Positions 45,999-54,646 of a stretch of 64,000 nucleotides of DNA are shown in pieces; the first letter of the stretch is position 1, and each line of letters starts with the position of its first letter. Location: the NCBI RefSeq assembly GCF_039595395.1, contig NZ_JBCNLP010000001.1:2852001-2916000 (forward strand), written 5' to 3'. The notes under the pieces are model-generated. The model had not been told where the DNA came from, ran no database searches, and worked only from the letters and a program-made list of their open reading frames with translations. The position numbers were made by a program, and so were the translations under genes. Source of the DNA: Novosphingobium sp. Its GTDB lineage: Bacteria > Pseudomonadota > Alphaproteobacteria > Sphingomonadales > Sphingomonadaceae.

Positions 45999-46046
45999 AG
46001 CCGGATCTCCGGCTACCAGGCATGCCTGCGGTTAAACAGGCATGCC
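45999..46046 (-). terminator. twin hairpins downstream of the GH1 gene
   Basis: AGCCGG ATCT CCGGCT (45999-46014) and GGCATGCCTG CGGTTAAA CAGGCATGCC (46019-46046, perfect 10-bp stem). They sit 31 bases after the minus-strand GH1 stop in the gap before the Rieske start. Probable terminator of the GH1 transcript; the remaining bases of this 217-bp gap hold the Rieske promoter. Confidence 0.55.
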
Positions 46047-46076
46047 CGGATTAGATCATGTCGATGGGGCGGTCAA

Positions 46077-47414
46077 TCACGCTGGCAGAGCATTGGCCCG
46101 CGCGATGGCGCCCAGCACGGCGGCGGAGGGTTTTGGCGTGCGGGCAAAACTCTTCCGGTCCAGCGTGTGCAGACCGAATTGCGGCTTGTAGCCGAAGACC
46201 CATTCGAAATTGTCGATCAGCGACCAGTGCATATAGCCCAGCACCGGCACGCCATCCTCCATCGCGCGCTTCAGCTCGGCCAGCGCCGCCGGGATCAGGC
46301 GGACGCGCTTGGTATCATCGGCGGAGTTCAGCCCATGCTCGGTGACGATCACGGGCACGCCGCTCACCTCATGGGCATAGCGCACCGCACCCGCCAGCGA
46401 GGCCGGATAGATCTCCGAGCCGGCGTCGTTCAGTTCCGCTCCCTTGGGCGCGGGCAGGCGGCCGGTGTCGGTCCAGATCGAGCGCTCGTAATTCTGCACG
46501 CCGACGAAATCATTGCCGCGCGCCGCCTCCAGCCAGGGGCGGTAGAGCTTGGCGCGCATGGCATCGCGCAGGCTGTTCCTGCCCGCCGCCTGATCGTCGA
46601 TGATGGCTAGGCTGACGCCGACCGGCAGATCGGGGCGCACCGATTTGATCGCCTCGCGCCCGGCCTTGTGGCCCGCCAGCAGCCCGGCCTGCACCACATG
46701 CGGGTCCGCGACATAGAGCGGATTGCCCGGCAGGAAGCGCGCCACGCCATGCTCGCGCGCGGCTGCCTCCTGCATCTGGCGGTCGGCATCGAGCAGGCGC
46801 TTGCCGATGTCGCCGGGCAGCACGATGTCGAGCAGCCCGCTCAGATTGGGCTCATTGAGCGTGGTGGCATAGCCGATCTCACCGGCCAGATGCCGCGCGG
46901 CATGCTCGCAATAGCGCGCGAAGAGCGAGGGCGCCTCGGGATTGGACCAGCCGCCCTGCGCCGCGAACCACACGGGCGTCGAGAAATGGTTGAAGGTGAC
47001 CAGCGGGGTCAGACCACGCGCGCGGCAGCCCGCGATCATCGCCTTGTAATGCTCCAGCATGGCGATGGAAAATTCGCCCTTGGCCGGTTCGATCCGCGCC
47101 CATTCAAGGCTGAAACGGTATGAGTTCAGCCCCATATCCTTCACCAGATCGAGGTCGGTGCGCCACAACATGAAGCTGTTGGCCGCATCACCCGAAGGCT
47201 CGGCATAGACGGTGGGGTGGGCATGCTCCATCGCCCAGACGCAACTGTTGGTGTTGTTGCCCTCGACCTGATGCGCGGCGGTGGCGGCGCCCCACAGGAA
47301 GCCTTGCGGGAAATGCGGATTGGCAGCGCGCCCCGCCGCCCGCAGCGGAGACGCCGCCATGCCGGCCAGCCCTGTCATGGCGGCGGCGGTCAAAACGGTA
47401 CGGCGGTCGATCAT
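46077..47414 (-). CDS. exported GH1 family glycosidase (beta-glucosidase-type)
   Basis: A 445-residue GH1 enzyme with a Tat-like signal (MIDRRTVLTAAAMTGLAGMAASPLRAA), unusual since most GH1 enzymes are cytoplasmic. GH1 hallmarks: FPQGFLWGAATAAHQVEG, SLEWARIEP, the acid/base E188 in TTLNEPN and the nucleophile E359 in VIVTEHGLNSADD (usual ENG is EHG here). Probably cleaves beta-linked disaccharides or oligosaccharides in the periplasm. Preceded by the operator-like TTAGAA-N6-TTCTGA repeat shared with GH43. Confidence 0.93.
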   Translation of the reverse strand: MIDRRTVLTAAAMTGLAGMAASPLRAAGRAANPHFPQGFLWGAATAAHQVEGNNTNSCVWAMEHAHPTVYAEPSGDAANSFMLWRTDLDLVKDMGLNSYRFSLEWARIEPAKGEFSIAMLEHYKAMIAGCRARGLTPLVTFNHFSTPVWFAAQGGWSNPEAPSLFARYCEHAARHLAGEIGYATTLNEPNLSGLLDIVLPGDIGKRLLDADRQMQEAAAREHGVARFLPGNPLYVADPHVVQAGLLAGHKAGREAIKSVRPDLPVGVSLAIIDDQAAGRNSLRDAMRAKLYRPWLEAARGNDFVGVQNYERSIWTDTGRLPAPKGAELNDAGSEIYPASLAGAVRYAHEVSGVPVIVTEHGLNSADDTKRVRLIPAALAELKRAMEDGVPVLGYMHWSLIDNFEWVFGYKPQFGLHTLDRKSFARTPKPSAAVLGAIARANALPA

Positions 47415-47461
47415 GGTGCTCTCTCCCTCACTCTCGCTTATGCGATGGATGTCGGCATCCT

Positions 47462-47479
47462 TTAGAATATTAATTCTGA
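47462..47479. promoter_or_regulatory. inverted repeat TTAGAA-N6-TTCTGA before the GH1 gene
   Basis: A 6+6-bp inverted repeat with a TATTAA centre, 48-65 bases upstream of the GH1 start, within an AT-rich island of an otherwise GC-rich gap. Same core and spacer as the site upstream of the GH43 gene. No regulator gene is nearby to name. Confidence 0.5.
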
Positions 47480-47613
47480 TATTGGAACAGGCCCGCCGCC
47501 CTTATGGATGCCCCGCCTGCCCGATACATTGCGCCACGGCATCGACCACCCCCGGCGCCAGCGGCAGATCCGGGTCCGCAGCAGCGTCGCCGCCAGAACA
47601 GGCGCCCGAGCGG

Positions 47614-48753
47614 TCAAAGGCTGGCGGCCATGCGCTCGATGGCCTGTTCGAGCAGGCTGCGCGGGCATGCGAAATTGAGCCTGACAAAGCCTTCACCGGG
47701 ATCGGCGAAATCCTCGCCGGGGGTCAAAGCGACGCGTGACTTCTCAAGGAAATGGGCCTGAGCGCTGCCCGCGATCCCCGCGCCGCGACAGTCGAGCCAG
47801 GCCAGATAGGTCGCCTCGGGCGCGGCCATGGTGATGCCGGACAGGCGGTCTGCCACGGCCTGCATCAGCCAGTCCCGGTTGCCGCGCAGATAGGCCAGCA
47901 GCTCGGCCAGCCAAGCGTGACCATGGGCATAGGCCGCCTGCATCGCCACCAGACCGAAGGTATTGACGCTGTCGACCATGCCCAGCCTTTGCGCATCGAA
48001 ACGCGCGCGCAGCCTGGGGTCGCTCACCAAGGCAAAACCCGTTCTCAGGCCCGAGATGTTGAAGGTCTTCCCCGGCGACATCAAGGTGATGGTCCGCCGC
48101 GCCACCTCGGGCGAGAGACTCGCGATGGGGGTGTGGCGCGTGCCTTGCTCCAGCAGCAGATCGGCGTGGATTTCATCCGAGATGATCAGCGTGTCACTGG
48201 CCAGAGCCTGCTGCGCCAACAGTTCCAACTCGGCGCGGGAGAAGACCTTGCCGGTGGGGTTATGCGGATTGCACAGCAACAAGGCGCGAGCCTCGGCCAT
48301 GGCCCGCTTCTGGCGCCGGTCGTCCGCCAACCACCGCGCCCCATCCAGCGCCAGCGGCATGGCGAGAAAACGCAAATCCCAGACATCGGTCGCGCGGCGC
48401 ATCGGGCGAAAAGCGGGCGTATGCACCGCCACCCCGTCACCGGGCTTCAGAAACGCCGAAAGCGCCATGTTGAAGCCGGGCTCGACACCGGGCAGGAAGA
48501 CGATCTCCTCGGGCGAGATGTGCCAGTCATGCCGCCGGGCCAGATCCCGCACGATGGTCTCGCGCAGCTCCTCCGTCGCAAAGGCATAGCCATAGACCGG
48601 ATGCGCCGCACGCTCGGCCAGCGCCTGCACCACGCAATCGGGCGCGGCGAAATCCATATCCGCCACCCACAGCGGTAGGACATCGGCGCCATAGCGGCTC
48701 CATTTGTTGGCGCCTGTGTTGTGGCGGTCGATAAGGCGATCGAAGCGGCTCAT
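47614..48753 (-). CDS. PatB/MalY-type PLP-dependent cystathionine beta-lyase
   Basis: A 379-residue fold-type I aminotransferase-like enzyme: MSRFDRLIDRHNTGANKWSRYGADVLPLWVADMDF split across residues 1-35 is typical of PatB/MalY; the PLP-Lys is in SPGKTFNISGL, and CNPHNPTGKVFSRAEL and DEIHADLLL hold the other cofactor contacts. PatB cleaves cystathionine or other C-S substrates. The 3' end lies next to a 199-bp gap before the GH1 start; the 5' end is divergent from the diguanylate cyclase with 153 bp between. In the gap I see only the operator-like repeat. Confidence 0.93.
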   Translation of the reverse strand: MSRFDRLIDRHNTGANKWSRYGADVLPLWVADMDFAAPDCVVQALAERAAHPVYGYAFATEELRETIVRDLARRHDWHISPEEIVFLPGVEPGFNMALSAFLKPGDGVAVHTPAFRPMRRATDVWDLRFLAMPLALDGARWLADDRRQKRAMAEARALLLCNPHNPTGKVFSRAELELLAQQALASDTLIISDEIHADLLLEQGTRHTPIASLSPEVARRTITLMSPGKTFNISGLRTGFALVSDPRLRARFDAQRLGMVDSVNTFGLVAMQAAYAHGHAWLAELLAYLRGNRDWLMQAVADRLSGITMAAPEATYLAWLDCRGAGIAGSAQAHFLEKSRVALTPGEDFADPGEGFVRLNFACPRSLLEQAIERMAASL

Positions 48754-48906
48754 CGCCTCGACAGGTATAAGACGCCGGGCAAGAGATCAACCGGCGGCCG
48801 CAGCGAGGAAGAATCCGGCCATCGCCTCCGCTTTCTGCGCCGCCTTTCACCCTTTCCTAACCCTGTTTGCCGCATGGGGGAGATCACGTATCGAGGGGCG
48901 GTTCGG

Positions 48907-50391
48907 GTGCCACAAGCTATGCTGTCAGAGCGCGGAGAGCCCGCCCCCAGCGCCCTGCGCGCCGGGCGGCCACCGCTTTGGCTGTGCGCCGCGATCCTTG
49001 TCTTCGGGCACACCGCCGTGCCGTTTCTGGCGGGCAGCATGGCGCCGATCATCTCGCTCGCCTGTCTGGTGACGCTTGCCCTGATCACGGCGAAGGCCTG
49101 CCATAAGCGCGCGGGCGTCAGCGGCGTGCAGGGCTGGACCATGCTGGCGCTGGCCCTGTGCATCTGGGCGGGCGGCATGGCGGCCAATGCGCTGATGCAT
49201 CTCTCGCTGGGCCATTATCAGGGCGATGCCAGCGTCTGCCTGATGTTCTTCGTGATCTATGGCGTGCCGATCATCTTCGCCACCTCCAGCCCGGAGAATG
49301 AGAGCCTGCCGGTGCGCATCGTCGATGCCTTGCTGGCCAGCGCGCTGGGGCTGCTGTTCTTCGCGCATATCTTCTCGCTCTCGACGCTGGCGGGCGCCAA
49401 TCCTGCCGATGCCGAACTGCTGACGCGCATGTTCGACATCGAGAATGGACTGGTCGCGCTGTTCGCGCTGATGCGTTTTACCACCAGCCATACGCGCGCG
49501 CATCGCGATTTCTTCGGCATTCTGCTGGTCTATGGCGTGATCTATATGCTCTGCACGGCCTATATGGATCACTGGCAGAGGGAGGCCGATTACGGCACGC
49601 CCTTCGATCTGGTGATCGATCTGCCCTTCATGCTGCTGATCGCCATGGTGTCGCGCCCGCTGGCCACGGGCAGCAGTAAAAGCCCGAACCCGCTGCGGCG
49701 CGAGCGTCTGGCCCAGGCCATCAGCCCGCTGATGCTGCCCGCGATGCTGCTGGTGGTGGCCGCGACGATGCTGCGCACGCATCCGGTCTGGGCGGTGACG
49801 GGCTTTGGCGCGGCGACCATCGTCTATGGCCTGCGCAATGTGCTGACGCATCTGCGCAATCTGGAAGAGCGCGACCGGCTGGAGCGCCTCTCGCGCATCG
49901 ATGATCTGACCGGCCTGCCCAACCGCCGCAATTTCGACGCGACCCTGCAGAGCGAATGGGCGCGCGCTCAGCGCCATGGCCACAGCCTGTCGCTGCTGAT
50001 GATCGACATCGACCATTTCAAGCTGCTCAACGACCATCTCGGCCATCCCGAGGGCGACAAGCGCCTGCGCGATGTCGCCGCCGCGCTTGCCGCCTGCGCG
50101 TCGCGGGAGGGCGATATGGTTGCGCGCTATGGCGGCGAGGAGTTCGTGGTCATCCTTCCGGCGACCACCTCGGCGCAGGCCTGGCACATTGCCGAGCATA
50201 TGCGCATCAGCATTTACGATCTTGCCCTGCCCACGCCGGCTCCGGGCGGGCAGGTGAGCATCAGCATTGGGGTCAGTTCGAGCGACGCCTGCGAGGGCGA
50301 GCCGCAGACGCTTCTGGCCGCCGCCGATGCCGCGCTTTACGAGGCCAAGCGCGGCGGTCGCAATGCGGTGCATCTTCCACTGGCGGCCTGA
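48907..50391 (+). CDS. membrane-bound diguanylate cyclase (GGDEF)
   Basis: A 494-residue protein. Residues about 20-300 have several hydrophobic helices (LWLCAAILVFGHTAVPFLAG, SLACLVTLALITA and more), likely a sensory membrane region with no named domain. The GGDEF domain (about 325-490) starts IDDLTGLPNRRNFDA, has the active site GGEEF and an intact inhibitory I-site RxxD (REGD) five residues before it, so c-di-GMP synthesis with product inhibition is expected. Start codon is uncertain: GTG 48907 has AGGGG 8 bases upstream and is preferred; ATG 48919 or 48874 are alternatives. No partner gene adjacent. Confidence 0.93.
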   Translation: MPQAMLSERGEPAPSALRAGRPPLWLCAAILVFGHTAVPFLAGSMAPIISLACLVTLALITAKACHKRAGVSGVQGWTMLALALCIWAGGMAANALMHLSLGHYQGDASVCLMFFVIYGVPIIFATSSPENESLPVRIVDALLASALGLLFFAHIFSLSTLAGANPADAELLTRMFDIENGLVALFALMRFTTSHTRAHRDFFGILLVYGVIYMLCTAYMDHWQREADYGTPFDLVIDLPFMLLIAMVSRPLATGSSKSPNPLRRERLAQAISPLMLPAMLLVVAATMLRTHPVWAVTGFGAATIVYGLRNVLTHLRNLEERDRLERLSRIDDLTGLPNRRNFDATLQSEWARAQRHGHSLSLLMIDIDHFKLLNDHLGHPEGDKRLRDVAAALAACASREGDMVARYGGEEFVVILPATTSAQAWHIAEHMRISIYDLALPTPAPGGQVSISIGVSSSDACEGEPQTLLAAADAALYEAKRGGRNAVHLPLAA

Positions 50392-50770
50392 CGTTCCCCT
50401 CGCCATGATCGGGAGGAATGGCGGGCTGTGCACACACTGTCATGGCGGCGCAGGCCGACGCTTCACCAATCATTGCCGAAAAACAGCAATCTAACGACCT
50501 TTCCTGAGACCCGATATCCGAGTCTCCCGGCCTTGAGCAGCGCCATCCGCCCTCTGCCAGCAGCTTTTTGTCATTCGATTGCACTCCTCACCCCGGCTCA
50601 TGCACGGCTCGTCCATCAGCGTCCCCGCTGACGGATTTAGCTGTCTAGACCCCCTCGGACAGCTTTGATGCCGCATCGGCGTCGCTTCCTTTCTGGTCGT
50701 CTTTTCGGCCCTGTCCGCCATGTGCCGGGTGCGTCTCTCGCGTCCGCTTCCGGCGGCAACGGAGACATAC
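50392..50770. other. 379-bp gap between the GGDEF gene and the ProP-like gene
   Basis: No supported gene. It contains small inverted repeats: GAGAC ... GTCTC around 50508-50524, TCAGCG TCCC CGCTGA around 50617-50632, and GCTGTC ... GACAGC around 50640-50664. These could be terminator or leader structures for the genes on either side. Confidence 0.45.
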
Positions 50771-52308
50771 ATGTCCGAGATCCATGCGCTGCGCGCATCG
50801 AAGACTCATGCGCTGCGCGCGCATTTCGGCTGGTTCAAACGCCGCCACGAAGTCACCATCAGCGACGTTACCGTCATCGATCGCCCCACCCTCAACCGCG
50901 CCGTCGCTGCCGCTGCCCTCGGCAATGCGATGGAGTGGTTCGACTTTGGCGTCTACGGCTATCTGGCCGTCACGCTGGGCCAGGTCTTCTTCCCCGGCGA
51001 CAAGCCCGCCATCCAGTTGATCGCGGCGCTGGCCGCCTTCACCGCTGCCTTTGTGGTCCGCCCGCTGGGCGGCATGGTGTTGGGCCCGCTGGGCGACCGC
51101 TATGGCCGCCACAAGGTGCTGGCCATGACCATGATCATGATGGCCCTCGGCACCTTTTCCATCGGCCTGATTCCCTCCTATGCGCAGATCGGCATGGCCG
51201 CCCCGGTGCTGCTGCTGCTGCGCACGGTTGGTGCAGGGCTTTTCGACCGGCGGCGAATATGGCGGCGCGGCGACCTTCATCGCCGAGTATTCCACCGACC
51301 GCAACCGGGGCCTGATGGGCAGCTGGCTGGAGTTCGGCACGCTGGGCGGCTATATCGCCGGTGCCGCTCTGGTCACCGGTCTGCAGATGTCGCTGGGGTC
51401 GCAGGCCATGCTGGCCTGGGGCTGGCGCGTTCCCTTCCTGGTGGCCGGGCCGCTGGGCCTGCTGGGCCTCTACATGCGCATGAAGCTGGAGGAAACGCCG
51501 GCCTTCAAGGCCTACACCGATGAGGCCGAAAACCGTGAGACCGTCCGCCTGCGCGACATGATCAGCGCGCATTGGCGCCAGTTGGTCAAATGCGTGGCGC
51601 TGGTGCTGGTGTTCAACGTCACCGACTACATGCTGCTGACCTACATGCCCAGCTACCTCAGCGTCACCATGGGCTATGCCGAAAGCAAGGGGCTGCTGCT
51701 GATCATCCTGGTGATGCTGGTGATGATGCCGCTCAATGTGCTGGGCGGGGTGTTCGCCGACAGGCTGGGCCGCCGCCCGATGGTGATCGGCGCCTGCGCC
51801 GCGCTGATCGTGCTCGCCATTCCCTGCATGATGCTGATCGGCACCGGCAATGATGCGCTGATCTTTCTGGGGCTGATGGTGCTGGGCATCACGCTGGTGT
51901 GCTTTACCAGCACGATGCCTTCCACGCTGCCGGCGCTGTTCTATACGCCGGTGCGCTACAGCGCGCTGTCGATCGCGTTCAACATCTCGGTCTCGCTGTT
52001 TGGCGGCACCACGCCGCTGGTCACCGCCTGGCTGGTGGAGACGCACCGGCGACCCGCTGATGCCGGCCTATTACCTGATGGGCGCAGCGCTGATCGGCCT
52101 TGGCGCAATGCTGACGGTGAAGGAAACGGCGGGCATGCCTCTGCGCGGCTCTCCCCCGGCGGTGGAAAGCAGAGCCGAGGCGCGCCAACTGCTGGCCGAG
52201 GGCCATCCGGTGACCGTCGACCGCGCTTTGCCCGATATCACCCTGCCGCCTCTGCCGGCTGCCAAGCCCGCCCCCGGACAGGGGCTCGCCTACACCGGCG
52301 CGCGGTAA
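50771..52308 (+). pseudogene. ProP-like MFS transporter, two frameshifts
   Basis: Three consecutive frames encode one MFS protein of about 511 residues of the proline/betaine/alpha-ketoglutarate symporter group. First frame: MSEIHALRASK, then ALGNAMEWFDFGVYGYLAVT and LGDRYGRHKVLAMTMIM. Second frame (from about 51221): LVQGFSTGGEYGGAATFIAE, then GWRVPFLVAGPLGLLG. Third frame (from about 52044): GDPLMPAYYLMGAALIG and the hydrophilic tail. The breaks are at an extra base in CTGCTGCTGCTGCGCACGG (about 51221) and an extra base in GAGACGCACCGG (about 52043); removing both gives a continuous gene. Each break looks like one inserted C. May be genuine decay, as there are two, or assembly error. Confidence 0.85.
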
Positions 52309-52333
52309 AGCCGCTCAGCGAGCGCCCCGTCAG

Positions 52334-54469
52334 TCAGTCTTTCGAAGCATCATTGGCCTGAACGCCCTGAGGATCGCGGCGCGCATAGGTACCGCTGCCC
52401 GCGGGCGCAGGCGGCGGCAGACCCACCTTGGGGCGCGGTTTGAAGTCACGATAGGCGGGCACATGGTTGCCCGCCTCCAGCCCGGCATTGCCCATCACCG
52501 CCTGAGCCGCCGCCGGCCAGGCATTGTTGATGACGAGGTGGTCGTCCTCGATGAGGTTGTTCATATACTCGTTCCAGATGCCGCCGACGACGGTGGCATC
52601 ATGCCAGTTGCCCCTGGCCGTGTTGTTGATCGAGGTGCGCAAGGGCAGCGCCGAGCGCGCGGTGTTGACGTTGAGCCATTGCCGCACCGGTCCCTCCACC
52701 ACATTGTTGCGCACGGTGAAGCCGCGCGATCCCTCATCGAGGTAGAGCGCCACGCGGTGGCCGATGTCGAAGACATGGTTCTCGGCAATGACGCAATCCG
52801 GGCAGGCCGAGAGGTTGTAGATCGCTCCGCCATCGTCGGCGATCTGCTTGACCTTGTAGACGCGGTTGTAGGCCACCATCACATCGTGGCGAATGGTCGG
52901 CGTTTCCCAGAGCGGGTTCATCCCCGCATCGTAACCCCGGAAATTGGCGAGATAATTCGCATTGCCCCCGCGATCGACATAACCCCAGCCATAGCCGACA
53001 TCGATGGCGTCATAGGGCGCATCGGAAATGTCGTTATGGATGATGATCGCCCCGTCGAAATAGGTCGCCAGCACCGAGGCGGTGTCGCTGAAATCCTTGC
53101 CGGTGCTCTGGATCAGATTGCTCTGGATCAGCAATTGCCGGTTGGTCAGGCGCGGGTCGGAGGGGTGATGGGCATCGGGCTGCACGCCGCCCGCCGCGAT
53201 GGCGCCTGCGGAAAGATCGGCGAAGAGATTGTCGCGCACCACCACATCGGCGGTGGCAAGGCCGACACTGGCCAGATTGGCATTGGCATCATTGCCGATG
53301 CCCAGCGCATATTGCCCCAGATGGGCAAAGACATTGCCCTCCACCAGCACATGCTGAGCGGCGGAAATCTGCACCGCCGATGGCATCTGATGCCAGGTGT
53401 TGCGCACCGTTTCAAAGGCCGCGCAGCCCATCGAGCAGGAGGTCAGCGCGTCCGCCGGGAAAGTTTTGGCCTGCCCGGTCAGGAAGGCGCCGCTCTGCTG
53501 GTTGGCATAGCCCTCTGGGCCGGAGGGGCCAGTCCAGCTCGTATAGGAAAACTGCAGACCCCTGATGGTCAGATCGTGGATCGGGGCCTGAGGCGTGCCC
53601 GCAATGCTGACCAGCAGCGGCAGGCGCGGCAGTTGCACATCGGCCTGCGCCAGATCGACGCCGGCGGCGGGCTTGTAGTAAATCCGCCCGGCATCGGCAT
53701 CCAGATACCATTCGTTCTCGGCATCGAGGAAGGCCAGCGCATTGGTCAGAAAGAGATGCGCCTGATCGGCGTGGAAGGGGTTCTGCACCGTGTCCCAGCC
53801 CCAGAGATTGTTGTTCCAGGCGGGCTGGCGCATCTCCAGCGAAGAACCGTTGACGCGCTCCACCGGCGCATAGCGATGGGTGAAGAAACCGGTCGCCTCG
53901 ATCTCCAGCCGGTGTTCGGCGGCGGCCTTGGCGAGGATCTTGGCGGCGTCTCCGCTCAGCGTGATGCCATGCGCGGTGAAACTGGCATCGCTGCGGGCGA
54001 TTTCGGTGCGGGCGCGGCGCGCCTCATGCCCGTTGACCCAGAGCTGGCGCGCGATCACCCCCTTGGTCGCATCGGCGACATAGATGTTGCGCTCACGATC
54101 AAACAGCGTCCAGCCGGTGACGACAGTGCCGCTGGTGATAAGCGGGCGGGCCTCTGGTGTGGCGCCCTGCCATGTCACCTTATGGCCGTTCTGTCCGCCA
54201 TCCCTCGCGGTGAAGGCCAGCGGCGCGGCCAGAGCATAGGTGCCGCCATGGATCGTCACCACCACATCCTGAGTGGCATTGACGCCCCGCACCGCCGCCT
54301 GAGCGCGGGTCAGGCTGCGGAACGGCGCCTGCGCGCTGCCCGAGGCCTGATCGCTGCCGCCGGGCGCCACGAAAAACTCGACATGCGGGCGCTGGGGCGC
54401 GGCGGCCGAGGGGACCGCGACCATCAACAGCGCCGCGCCTGCCAGAAGCCCATGCACACGACCAACCAT
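52334..54469 (-). CDS. exported right-handed parallel beta-helix glycosidase-like protein (GH141-like)
   Basis: A 711-residue secreted protein with a signal peptide (VHGLLAGAALLMVAVPSAAA). The mature start HVEFFVAPGGSDQASGSAQA and PFRSLTRAQAAVRG, then VTIHGGTYALAAPLAFTARD, LWVNGHEARRAR, PAWNNNLWGWDT, FLDAENEWYLD and later repeats such as NRQLLIQSNLIQSTGKD match the parallel-beta-helix enzymes that include GH141 (fucosidase/xylanase). The helix repeats run from about 260 to 640. No catalytic residues can be assigned by eye, and polysaccharide lyase families of the same fold are alternatives. Its upstream region carries TGATATATC/TATCACA elements like those in the divergent promoter at 57 kb, suggesting common regulation. 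Confidence 0.8.
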   Translation of the reverse strand: MVGRVHGLLAGAALLMVAVPSAAAPQRPHVEFFVAPGGSDQASGSAQAPFRSLTRAQAAVRGVNATQDVVVTIHGGTYALAAPLAFTARDGGQNGHKVTWQGATPEARPLITSGTVVTGWTLFDRERNIYVADATKGVIARQLWVNGHEARRARTEIARSDASFTAHGITLSGDAAKILAKAAAEHRLEIEATGFFTHRYAPVERVNGSSLEMRQPAWNNNLWGWDTVQNPFHADQAHLFLTNALAFLDAENEWYLDADAGRIYYKPAAGVDLAQADVQLPRLPLLVSIAGTPQAPIHDLTIRGLQFSYTSWTGPSGPEGYANQQSGAFLTGQAKTFPADALTSCSMGCAAFETVRNTWHQMPSAVQISAAQHVLVEGNVFAHLGQYALGIGNDANANLASVGLATADVVVRDNLFADLSAGAIAAGGVQPDAHHPSDPRLTNRQLLIQSNLIQSTGKDFSDTASVLATYFDGAIIIHNDISDAPYDAIDVGYGWGYVDRGGNANYLANFRGYDAGMNPLWETPTIRHDVMVAYNRVYKVKQIADDGGAIYNLSACPDCVIAENHVFDIGHRVALYLDEGSRGFTVRNNVVEGPVRQWLNVNTARSALPLRTSINNTARGNWHDATVVGGIWNEYMNNLIEDDHLVINNAWPAAAQAVMGNAGLEAGNHVPAYRDFKPRPKVGLPPPAPAGSGTYARRDPQGVQANDASKD

Positions 54470-54558
54470 CGCATCTCTCTCCCGAGGCGCGCCCTGGGGG
54501 GCGGCGGCCTTGTCCCATTGCCGAATGTCCCGCAGGTGCTGGGGGATTCGTATATTTA

Positions 54559-54592
54559 GATATCAATTATAGTATTTGATATATCTATCACA
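54559..54592. promoter_or_regulatory. AT-rich inverted repeat before the beta-helix enzyme gene
   Basis: GATATCAA (54559-54566) is mirrored by TTGATAT within TTTGATATATC (54575-54585), followed by TATCACA (54586-54592). The TGATATATC and TATCACA words recur, three bases apart, at 56979-56997. It lies 90 bases upstream of the minus-strand start at 54469. Candidate operator of the catabolic cluster. Confidence 0.5.
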
Positions 54593-54646
54593 ATGGATCG
54601 CACAAGAAGGAAATCGCAAACGCGTGCAACGCGCAAGGCCTGCACC

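Noticed and set aside
47502..47696. A 64-codon minus-strand frame ending in LPLAPGVVDAVAQCIGQAGHP-like sequence, possibly a gene remnant
   Set aside because: It overlaps the PatB gene in another frame, has no start signal and no recognisable family; too little to call a remnant.
52463..54559. A 698-codon open frame on the plus strand
   Set aside because: Antisense to the beta-helix protein, whose product has a signal peptide and repeats.
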